From Clostridiales bacterium (GTDB lineage Bacteria; Bacillota_A; Clostridia; Oscillospirales; Oscillospiraceae): a stretch of 5,640 nt of DNA. The notes beneath the pieces are model-generated. The model had not been told where the DNA came from. It did no database searches and saw only the letters and a list, made by a program, of their open reading frames with translations. Position numbers and translations under genes: made by a program. The stretch spans positions 1 through 5,640 of the forward strand of contig JALFGI010000245.1 of assembly GCA_022777455.1 (NCBI GenBank). Direction: 5' to 3'. Each line of letters opens with the position of its first letter. The first letter of the stretch is position 1. Below are positions 1-4,895 of this stretch, piece by piece.

Positions 1-393
1 TTTGTCTTCTTCCTGCTGATGGCCTGGCGGTATAATGCTCTGCTCAGCGGGGAGGCGACCGCTAAGACCATGGGAATCCACGTGGAGGGCTTACGCTTCC
101 TCTCCCTTTTGCTGGCTTCCGTCATCACGGCGGTGTGCGTATCCTTCCTCGGTATCATCGGGTTTGTGGGCATCATCTGTCCCCATGTGACGAAAAGGCT
201 GCTGGGTCAGGATCACCGGGTCACCATCCCCGTGTCCTGCATGAGCGGCAGTCTCCTGCTTCTGCTGGCGGATACCCTGTCCCGGAGCATGGGGAACGGC
301 TCCGCTCTGCCGGTGGGAGCCATCACATCCCTGCTGGGTGCGCCCTTCTTTATTGCCATTATCTTCTCCCGGAAGGAGAACCGCCGATGCTGA
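1..393 (+). CDS. FecCD/BtuC-family ABC importer permease, 5'-truncated by the window edge
   Basis: C-terminal 130 residues of an inner-membrane permease of the iron-siderophore/heme/cobalamin importer class, which forms the translocation channel with the ATPase encoded next. The frame is open from base 1, so the ATG at 19 is an internal Met and not the start. Family hallmarks, numbered from the first codon in the window, are the GFVGIICPH segment at 54-62 (cytoplasmic loop contacting the ATPase), LADTLSR at 89-95, and the terminal PVGAITSLLGAPFF at 104-117 followed by a basic tail. Hydrophobic stretches near 33-53, 77-89 and 107-122 fit the last membrane helices. Full-length members are roughly 330 residues, so about 200 are missing upstream. 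The stop overlaps the ATPase start by 7 bp, indicating translational coupling. The family is clear; the transported chelate is not determinable. Confidence 0.94.
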   Translation, partial: FVFFLLMAWRYNALLSGEATAKTMGIHVEGLRFLSLLLASVITAVCVSFLGIIGFVGIICPHVTKRLLGQDHRVTIPVSCMSGSLLLLLADTLSRSMGNGSALPVGAITSLLGAPFFIAIIFSRKENRRC

Positions 394-1157
394 AATGTGA
401 AAATCTTTTCTTCCGTTACAGCAAAAACGGAAAGCCTGTTCTGAATGGCGCTTCTCTGGGGCTGGGAGCCGGGGAAATCGGAATCCTGCTGGGAAAGAAC
501 GGCTCCGGTAAGACGACCTTATTTAAGAATATCCTTGGCATCAACACCCCGGAAAGCGGCTCGATTTCCTTTGACGGGGAGAATCTTCTGAAAATGCCCC
601 GGCGGGAGCGGGCGCGGCGGATCGCCTATGTACCCCAGGACATTCAGTTCGGTGCGCTGAGTGTGTTTGACTCCATCCTCATGGGTCGGGTGTCTTACTT
701 CGGCCTGAAAGCCAGCCATGACGATTATGTGGCGGTGGAGAAGATCATTGTCGATATGGGTCTGCAGGACTTTGCCAGTCGGAATGTGGACGAGCTGTCC
801 GGCGGCGAACGGCAGAAGATTGCAATTGCCCGGGCTATGGCGCAGGAGCCGAAGCTCATGGTATTCGACGAGCCTACCGGCAATCTGGACATTGCCAATG
901 AGCAGCTGATCCTGACGGAAGCGAAAAAGCTGGCGCGGGAGAAGGGCATCAGCATTCTGTCCTCCCTGCATGACCTGAATCAGGCGCTGTTCTTTGGTGA
1001 CAAATTTTTCTTCCTGAAAAACGGTGTGGTGAAGTATGCCGGAGAAAAGGAAATTGTCAATGAATCGGTTATTAAAGACATTTTTGATGTGGATGTCAGA
1101 ATTGTCGAGATAGAAAATGAAAAAGTGATTTTAGGAGGATACCACAATGAAGGCTAA
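387..1157 (+). CDS. ABC importer ATP-binding protein (FepC/BtuD type)
   Basis: Cytoplasmic ATPase (256 residues, normal family length) that powers the neighbouring FecCD-type permease. All nucleotide-binding motifs are intact: Walker A GKNGSGKT at 36-43, Q-loop Gln84 in YVPQD, signature LSGGE at 137-141 followed by RQKIAIARA, Walker B LMVFDEP at 157-163 with catalytic Glu162, D-loop NLD at 166-168, and switch His195 in SSLHD. The start at 387 is chosen because the domain begins there with MLKCENLFFRY and an AGGAG site lies at 374-378. The same frame is open further upstream, but that part overlaps the permease out of frame and shows no ABC homology. The gene overlaps the permease by 7 bp and the binding protein by 11 bp, so the three are co-translated. 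Nothing appears degenerate. The ligand cannot be read from the ATPase. Confidence 0.97.
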   Translation: MLKCENLFFRYSKNGKPVLNGASLGLGAGEIGILLGKNGSGKTTLFKNILGINTPESGSISFDGENLLKMPRRERARRIAYVPQDIQFGALSVFDSILMGRVSYFGLKASHDDYVAVEKIIVDMGLQDFASRNVDELSGGERQKIAIARAMAQEPKLMVFDEPTGNLDIANEQLILTEAKKLAREKGISILSSLHDLNQALFFGDKFFFLKNGVVKYAGEKEIVNESVIKDIFDVDVRIVEIENEKVILGGYHNEG

Positions 1158-2346
1158 GAAAATCCTGGCGCTGCTGCTTACCGGTGTGATGCTGCTGTCT
1201 CTGGCAGTCTGCGGCGGTGCTGAAGCGGCGGAAACCAAATCCACCGAAGCACCCGTAACCACTGCCGCCCCTACGGAAAGCGCAGAAATTACCATTACCG
1301 ACATGATCGGCCGGGAAGTGGCCGTCGTTCCCGGCAGCTATCAGAATGTGGTCTGCATCGGTGCGGGCGCATTGAGAATGTACAGCTACATCGGGGATGT
1401 GAACCTGCTGTGCGGCGTGGAGGACATCGACAACACCACGCTGAAGGAGCGACCCAAGATGTTTGACGCCGTTGCCCGTCCCTATGTGCTGGCCTACGGC
1501 GATGTGTTCAGCACCCTGCCCTCCTGCGGTGTGGGCGGTCCCATGGCCCAGGCTGCGGAAGCGGAAAAAATCCTTGCCTGTAACCCCGATATCGTCATTT
1601 CCGAGTTTGAGGATGTGGAAAAAGAGGATGCCCTTCAGGAGCAGCTGGGTGTGCCTGTCATCACCTTGAAGGCCGGCCCCAAGGGCGTATTTGACGACGC
1701 GTTCTCCGGCTCCATGGAGCTGCTGGGTAAGGTGTTCGGGCAGGAGGAAAAGGCTGCGGCGCTGGTAAAATTTGTTCAGGACGAAGCGGCGGAAATCACC
1801 GCCAGAACTGCTGATATCCCCGAGGACAGCAAGCCCAGCGTATATGTCTGCGGTCTGGGCAACTGGGGCACCACCAACCACCTGATGACCGCCGAAAACT
1901 ACGTTTCCTTCCAGATCGCGAACGTGAAGAACGTGCTGACCGCTACCGGCACCCAGGGCATCCAGCCCATTGAGGAAGAAAAGTTCGTGGAGCTGGGGGA
2001 CAGCATGGACATCATGATCATGGATGCTGCCGCGGTGAAGAACATTGCGCCTTTGTATCAGGAAGATCCCACCATGTTCGACACCTGCAAGGCATGGCAG
2101 GATGGCGAGGTCTATCTGGAAATGGCCTACAATGCCTACTATACCAACTTTGAAATTGCCCTCATCAACACCTGGTTCATTGCCAAGACGGTGTACCCGG
2201 AGCAGTTTAAGGACATCGATCTGACCGCCAAGACCAACGAGGTGACCAAAGCGTTCCTGGGCCAGGAGCTGGCGGATGCCATCTTCGCCTGCCCCTCCAG
2301 CTTCGGCGGCTATCAGAAGATTGACACTGCCTCCTTCTTTGGCTAA
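1147..2346 (+). CDS. Cluster A-2/class III ABC substrate-binding lipoprotein (PF01497-like, iron-complex type)
   Basis: Extracytoplasmic receptor (399 residues) that captures the ligand for the upstream permease/ATPase. The start at 1147 follows AGGAGG at 1133-1138. A signal peptide is clear: MKAKK, a hydrophobic core at 6-20, then LAVC ending at Cys22, the probable lipid-anchored residue. Val at the -1 position of this lipobox is atypical, since Gly/Ala/Ser is usual. Residues 25-47 form a low-complexity Ala/Thr/Glu/Pro linker. The binding fold starts at about 48 with TITDMIGREV, continues with VVCIGAGALRMYSYIG at 68-83 and the AEKILACNPDIVIS strand, and ends with the long-helix region INTWFIAKTVYPEQFKDID, all typical of PF01497-like receptors. 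Several internal Cys residues are present and may or may not be ligand-related. Family is confident; annotation as 'iron' would only be by convention. Confidence 0.94.
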   Translation: MKAKKILALLLTGVMLLSLAVCGGAEAAETKSTEAPVTTAAPTESAEITITDMIGREVAVVPGSYQNVVCIGAGALRMYSYIGDVNLLCGVEDIDNTTLKERPKMFDAVARPYVLAYGDVFSTLPSCGVGGPMAQAAEAEKILACNPDIVISEFEDVEKEDALQEQLGVPVITLKAGPKGVFDDAFSGSMELLGKVFGQEEKAAALVKFVQDEAAEITARTADIPEDSKPSVYVCGLGNWGTTNHLMTAENYVSFQIANVKNVLTATGTQGIQPIEEEKFVELGDSMDIMIMDAAAVKNIAPLYQEDPTMFDTCKAWQDGEVYLEMAYNAYYTNFEIALINTWFIAKTVYPEQFKDIDLTAKTNEVTKAFLGQELADAIFACPSSFGGYQKIDTASFFG

Positions 2347-2359
2347 AGCATCCACTACG

Positions 2360-2389
2360 AAACGCAGCCTTTTTCGGAAGGCTGCGTTT
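2360..2389 (+). terminator. Intrinsic terminator of the ABC transporter operon
   Basis: A 12-bp perfect stem (AAACGCAGCCTT at 2360-2371 pairing with AAGGCTGCGTTT at 2378-2389) encloses a 6-nt TTTCGG loop. It begins 13 bp after the binding-protein stop. The 3' arm ends in TTT followed by CTGG, so the U-tract is short but the stem is strong. The stem carries A's on one flank and T's on the other, so it could also act on the opposite strand, though no converging gene is seen. Confidence 0.8.
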
Positions 2390-2397
2390 CTGGAACC

Positions 2398-2426
2398 TTG
2401 CGATTTTATAGGTAATGTGGTATTCT
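2398..2426 (+). promoter_or_regulatory. Probable sigma-A promoter of the His-rich methyltransferase
   Basis: TTGCGA (2398-2403) and TATTCT (2421-2426) are separated by exactly 17 bp and each match 4 of 6 consensus positions. The pair lies directly after the terminator and about 25 bp before the start codon. No C-tract/G-tract operator like those downstream is present here. Assigned by eye. Confidence 0.55.
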
Positions 2427-2435
2427 AAACAAAAC

Positions 2436-2443
2436 GAGGAGGG
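2436..2443 (+). promoter_or_regulatory. Ribosome binding site deciding the start at 2451
   Basis: GAGGAGGG ends 7 nt before ATG 2451. An in-frame ATG at 2415 lies inside the proposed promoter, lacks such a site, and would add 12 residues with no family resemblance, so 2451 is preferred. Confidence 0.8.
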
Positions 2444-2450
2444 ATACGTT

Positions 2451-3353
2451 ATGCGCAAACAGGACGTGATCGAATTTTTTGACCGCTGCGCTCCCACATG
2501 GGATGCGGAAATGATCAAAAATGATGAAATCATCGGAAAAATTTTGGACAACGCGGAAATTGGAGAGGGCTGTGACATTCTGGACGTAGCCTGCGGCACC
2601 GGGGTGCTGTTTCCCTACTATTTGCAGCGGGGCGCAGCTTCCATCACCGGCATTGACATTTCCCCCGAAATGGCAAAGATCGCGGCTGGAAAGTTCGGGT
2701 CGGAACCCAAGGTGCAGGTGATTTGCGGCGATGTGGAGGAAACTGTCTTTGACCGGAAGTTTGATCGAATCGTGGTGTATAACGCTTTTCCTCACTTTCC
2801 CAATCCCAAGCATCTGATTAAGACTCTTGCGGGACTTCTGAAGGAGGACGGGCGGCTGACCATTGCCCACGGCGCCAGCCGGGAGGCCATTGACAGCCAC
2901 CACAGCGGCTCCGCCAGCAAGGTTTCCAATGGCCTGATGAGTGCCGAGGAGCTGGTGAAGCTGTTTGATCCCCACCTTACCGTGGAGGTCATGATTTCCA
3001 ACAAGCGGATGTATCAGGTCAGCGGCGTGAAGCGGGACCCGCTTGCCCATTCCCACTTCGGCGTGACCCACACCCACGGCAGTCTGACCCATACCCACAC
3101 CCACGGGGACGAGGCCCACGAGCACACCCCGGAGGAAAACGCTACGCCCATTCAGGAGCTTCTGGTGCTGATGCGGTATCTGGTCAGCCACAACGATGCC
3201 CATGCCCAGGAGGTGGCAGACCTGGCTGCCCAACTGCAAAGCGCGGGCAAATATGTGGCCTATGACGAGATCATGGATGCCGTTTCCGACTTCGATATGG
3301 TCAATGCCAAGCTGGACGCGATTCTCAGCCAGTTGACGGTGGAGGAATTCTGA
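2451..3353 (+). CDS. Class I SAM-dependent methyltransferase fused to a His-rich metal-binding tail and a C-terminal helical domain
   Basis: A 300-residue cytoplasmic protein in three parts. Residues 1 to about 190 form a Rossmann-type methyltransferase: motif I ILDVACGTG at 43-51, SAM-ribose acidic residue Asp69 in GIDISPEM, GDVEE at 93-97, and VVYNAFPHFPNP at 108-119. Residues 200-225 are a histidine cluster (H200, 202, 207, 209, 214, 216, 218, 223, 225) with HTHTH patterns, a likely Ni/Co/Zn/Cu-binding or metal-buffering segment. Residues 233-300 look mainly helical (LMRYLVSHNDAHAQEV, then two more amphipathic helices). I recall similar His-rich plus helical tails in other clostridial proteins near CsoR-type regulators, but cannot name the domain with certainty. 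The methyl acceptor is unknown. The gene has its own promoter and terminator, and sits between a metal-chelate-type importer and a metal-sensing repressor. The HHSGSASKVS stretch at 150-159 may be family-specific. Confidence 0.93.
   Translation: MRKQDVIEFFDRCAPTWDAEMIKNDEIIGKILDNAEIGEGCDILDVACGTGVLFPYYLQRGAASITGIDISPEMAKIAAGKFGSEPKVQVICGDVEETVFDRKFDRIVVYNAFPHFPNPKHLIKTLAGLLKEDGRLTIAHGASREAIDSHHSGSASKVSNGLMSAEELVKLFDPHLTVEVMISNKRMYQVSGVKRDPLAHSHFGVTHTHGSLTHTHTHGDEAHEHTPEENATPIQELLVLMRYLVSHNDAHAQEVADLAAQLQSAGKYVAYDEIMDAVSDFDMVNAKLDAILSQLTVEEF
3066..3106 (+). repeat. In-frame 14-bp direct repeat encoding the THTHG units
   Basis: ACCCACACCCACGG occurs at 3066-3079 and again at 3093-3106, 27 bp (nine codons) apart and in frame. 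Both copies encode the His-Thr-His-Gly unit of the histidine-rich segment. This suggests the segment expanded by local duplication or slippage. Confidence 0.7.
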
Positions 3354-3367
3354 GTGCCATACAGACG

Positions 3368-3399
3368 AGTGCCGCAGGGAAATCCTGCGGCATTTGTTC
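3368..3399 (+). terminator. Intrinsic terminator after the His-rich methyltransferase
   Basis: GCCGCAGG (3371-3378) pairs perfectly with CCTGCGGC (3384-3391) around a 5-nt GAAAT loop. The stem can extend outward by a few A-T and G-T pairs. It is followed by ATTTGTTCT, a moderate U-tract. It starts 15 bp after the stop codon and separates this gene from the repressor unit. Confidence 0.8.
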
Positions 3400-3410
3400 T
3401 CCCAGAATTT

Positions 3411-3429
3411 CATCCCCCCAGGGGGCTTC
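3411..3429 (+). promoter_or_regulatory. Putative CsoR/RcnR-family operator, copy 1 (upstream of the repressor gene)
   Basis: CATCCCCCCAGGGGGCTTC. The core is a C6-A-G5 inverted repeat with no loop, so it is not a hairpin terminator. CsoR/RcnR-family repressors are known to bind C-tract/G-tract operators, and the C6-AG part resembles RcnR sites. The identical 19 bp recurs at 3820-3838. It abuts and partly overlaps the -35 of the repressor's own promoter, which fits autorepression. Binding by the adjacent gene product is inferred. Confidence 0.75.
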
Positions 3430-3455
3430 AATAAGAAGCGATTATCTGGTATTAT
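3427..3455 (+). promoter_or_regulatory. Promoter of the metal-sensing repressor gene
   Basis: TTCAAT (3427-3432), a 17-bp spacer, then TATTAT (3450-3455), which matches 5 of 6 -10 positions. The -35 is weak (3 of 6) and begins one base after the G-tract of the operator. Predicted transcription starts near 3462, giving a leader of about 36 nt. Confidence 0.65.
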
Positions 3456-3497
3456 AGCATCATACAGACAGAGGCGGAAATTTGATGGGAGCATTAC

Positions 3498-3815
3498 ATG
3501 AAAGATATCACTGCTTTTGAAGAACAGATACAGCCCATTGCCCACGTTCATGGTCATATCCACGAGAACCAGAAGGCCGTCATCAACCGGATTTCCCGTG
3601 CCCTGGGTCATCTGGAAAAGGTAAAGGAAATGGTGGAGGAGGGCGAGGACTGCTCAAAAGTGCTGGTGCAGCTTGCGGCTGTCCGCTCCGCCCTCAATAA
3701 CACCGGCAAGGTGATCCTGAAAGACCACATGCGTCACAGCCTTGTGGATGCGGTTGCCGATGGCGATTACGAAGCCACAGAAAATGTCTGCAAAGTCATC
3801 GACAGATTTATGTAA
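3498..3815 (+). CDS. CsoR/RcnR-family (PF02583, DUF156) metal-sensing transcriptional repressor
   Basis: A 105-residue all-helical DNA-binding repressor that should release its operator on binding a metal or other inducer. The family core runs from about 26 to 105: NRISRALGHLEKVKEMVEEGEDCSKVL, then QLAAVRSALNNTGKVILKDHMRH. Mapping onto the W-X-Y-Z ligand scheme gives X = Cys52 and Y = His77, at the usual spacing of 25. Position Z is Ser81, where Cu(I)-sensing CsoR has Cys and RcnR has His. The N terminus carries HVHGHIH (H16, 18, 20, 22), which could supply the W ligand as in Ni/Co sensors. A Cu(I) Cys-His-Cys site is therefore not present as such. GGGAG at 3487-3491 lies 6 nt before the ATG, and an in-frame stop at 3483 rules out a longer protein. 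The gene is preceded and followed by identical operator-like elements, indicating autoregulation plus control of the downstream pair. Confidence 0.95.
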   Translation: MKDITAFEEQIQPIAHVHGHIHENQKAVINRISRALGHLEKVKEMVEEGEDCSKVLVQLAAVRSALNNTGKVILKDHMRHSLVDAVADGDYEATENVCKVIDRFM

Positions 3816-3819
3816 AAAA

Positions 3820-3838
3820 CATCCCCCCAGGGGGCTTC
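3820..3838 (+). promoter_or_regulatory. Putative CsoR/RcnR-family operator, copy 2 (upstream of the M14 hydrolase operon)
   Basis: CATCCCCCCAGGGGGCTTC, identical over 19 bp to the element at 3411-3429 and starting 5 bp after the repressor stop codon. Resemblance to copy 1 continues imperfectly through the promoter spacer, so the two regulatory regions look related by duplication or shared selection. It places the hydrolase and second methyltransferase under the same inferred regulator. Confidence 0.75.
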
Positions 3839-3864
3839 CGTAAAAGCAGGATTTCTGTTACACT
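3836..3864 (+). promoter_or_regulatory. Promoter of the M14 hydrolase-methyltransferase operon
   Basis: TTCCGT (3836-3841), a 17-bp spacer, then TACACT (3859-3864), which matches 4 of 6 -10 positions. Placement relative to the operator is identical to the repressor's promoter. Predicted start is near 3871, giving an approximately 85-nt leader that contains the hairpin at 3895-3931. The weak -35 is common to both promoters. Confidence 0.6.
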
Positions 3865-3894
3865 GATCATGTCAGCTATTTGAATTCCACAAGC

Positions 3895-3931
3895 GGAACA
3901 CCACACCTTCTGACAAAGGGTGTGGTGTTCC
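3895..3931 (+). promoter_or_regulatory. Strong leader hairpin upstream of the M14 hydrolase
   Basis: GGAACACCACACC (3895-3907) pairs perfectly with GGTGTGGTGTTCC (3919-3931), 13 bp, extendable by a T-G and a T-A pair to leave a 7-nt loop. It is followed by ATTTATG, not a real U-tract, and ends 10 bp before the AGGAGG site at 3942-3947. It could partly terminate read-through from the repressor gene, attenuate or stabilise the message, or affect ribosome access. I see no match to a known riboswitch. Confidence 0.6.
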
Positions 3932-3941
3932 ATTTATGAAA

Positions 3942-3947
3942 AGGAGG
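3942..3947 (+). promoter_or_regulatory. Ribosome binding site deciding the start at 3956
   Basis: AGGAGG ends 8 nt before ATG 3956. The earlier in-frame ATG at 3920 falls inside the 3' arm of the leader hairpin and has no ribosome site, so it is not used as the start. Confidence 0.8.
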
Positions 3948-3955
3948 AAGCAGCA

Positions 3956-4891
3956 ATGGATTACGAACGAAACACGAAAAAGCATATTACATTCCCTGTC
4001 CCGGGAACAGATATATCCATCCCTGCCACGATGATCTGCGGCAGTGTCCCCGGAAAAACCATTACCATTTCCGCGGGTGTTCACAGCCGGGAATATATCG
4101 GCATAGAAGCGGTCACTCGTCTGGCACAGGAACTGGTGCCGGAGATGGTGCAGGGAACGGTTTTGCTCCTGCATTGCTGTAACTACGCCGGCTTTATCAG
4201 CCGCAGCTCCGATGTGGTGCCCTTTGACGGAAAGAACCTGAATCGTGCGTTTCCCGGGGATGGGAATGGTACACAGACGCAGCGGCTGGCAGCTTTTCTG
4301 GAAGCAGAAATCATTCGCAATACCGACTATTTGGTAGACCTGCATTCCGGGGGCTTCTGTGAGGCGCTGACCCCTCATGTTTATTTCCATGGTGCGGCAG
4401 AGCCAAAGGTATGCGAACTGTCCCGGCAGATCGCGGAACTGACCAGTGCAGCCTATCTGGTACGCTCCACGGCAAAGAATGGCTTTTACAGCTATGCCGG
4501 CCAATGCGGTGTCCCGGCAATCATCCTGGAACGGGGCGGCAGCGGGCTGCTTCATGAGGACGAGGTGCTTGCGGATATGGCGGATGTAAGGAACATTCTT
4601 CGCGGATTGGGGTTTCTGACAGACGCTCCTGCTGCTCAAAACGTCCACAAGGTGATTCGAAATGGATATTATGTAAACTCACCTGCCAGTGGCTGCTGGT
4701 ATCCCAGAAAGCGTCCTGGCGACCGCATCAAAAAGGGCGAAATCATTGGTCAGATTCGGGATATTTACGGTGCGCCTGTTTGCAGCGTTTTTGCGGAAGC
4801 AGGAGGCGTTATTCTATATCAAACAATTTCACTGGGCATTGAAAAGGGGAAACCAATGATCGCCTACGGGGAATTGACAGAGGAAGGATAG
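3956..4891 (+). CDS. M14-type zinc hydrolase, succinylglutamate desuccinylase/aspartoacylase family
   Basis: A predicted cytoplasmic zinc-dependent amidase or carboxypeptidase of 311 residues with no signal peptide. The zinc site is readable: His43 and Glu46 in GVHSREYIG, and His130 in YLVDLHSGG. The NLNRAFPG segment at 94-101 matches the substrate-carboxylate-binding Asn-Arg pair of the family, and Glu192 in AIILERGG is the likely catalytic acid/base. Residues from about 245 to 311 form the small beta-rich C-terminal domain usual in AstE/aspartoacylase relatives (NSPASGCWYPRKRPGDRIKKG). The zinc motif HSRE resembles classical carboxypeptidase A (HSRE) more than aspartoacylase/AstE (HGxE), so peptide-like substrates are possible. 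It lies behind the second operator copy and is followed after 4 bp by a methyltransferase. An inferred role is trimming or deacylating a small amino-acid-like chelator or substrate; the true substrate is unknown. Confidence 0.9.
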   Translation: MDYERNTKKHITFPVPGTDISIPATMICGSVPGKTITISAGVHSREYIGIEAVTRLAQELVPEMVQGTVLLLHCCNYAGFISRSSDVVPFDGKNLNRAFPGDGNGTQTQRLAAFLEAEIIRNTDYLVDLHSGGFCEALTPHVYFHGAAEPKVCELSRQIAELTSAAYLVRSTAKNGFYSYAGQCGVPAIILERGGSGLLHEDEVLADMADVRNILRGLGFLTDAPAAQNVHKVIRNGYYVNSPASGCWYPRKRPGDRIKKGEIIGQIRDIYGAPVCSVFAEAGGVILYQTISLGIEKGKPMIAYGELTEEG

Positions 4892-4895
4892 AAAT

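Noticed and set aside
135..386. N-terminal extension of the ATPase to an upstream ATG at 135
   Set aside because: The extra 84 residues are an out-of-frame reading of the permease. The ABC domain starts at 387 with its own ribosome site.
1096..2355. Long open frame on the - strand (419 codons) opposite the substrate-binding protein
   Set aside because: It is an antisense shadow of a clearly recognised gene. Its translation is His/Gly-rich with no family resemblance and no convincing start context.
3066..3135. CRISPR or tandem-repeat array
   Set aside because: The repeats are short, in frame and explained by His/Thr codons of the histidine-rich segment.
3411..3429. C6-A-G5 palindrome as a hairpin terminator
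   Set aside because: There is no loop between the tracts and no U-tract after it, and it is repeated upstream of a second promoter. An operator is the better reading.
2406..3611. Long open frame on the - strand (401 codons) opposite the first methyltransferase and part of the repressor
   Set aside because: It spans two terminators and two real + strand genes, and its translation resembles no family. It is explained by the base composition of the opposite strand.
3498..3815. Calling the repressor a copper sensor (CsoR in the strict sense)
   Set aside because: The Cys-His-Cys site is incomplete (Ser at the third position), and no copper ATPase or copper chaperone is nearby.
3871..3955. Riboswitch in the hydrolase leader (for example a nickel/cobalt type)
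   Set aside because: The leader is only about 85 nt with one simple hairpin. I see no multi-helix junction or conserved core of a known class.
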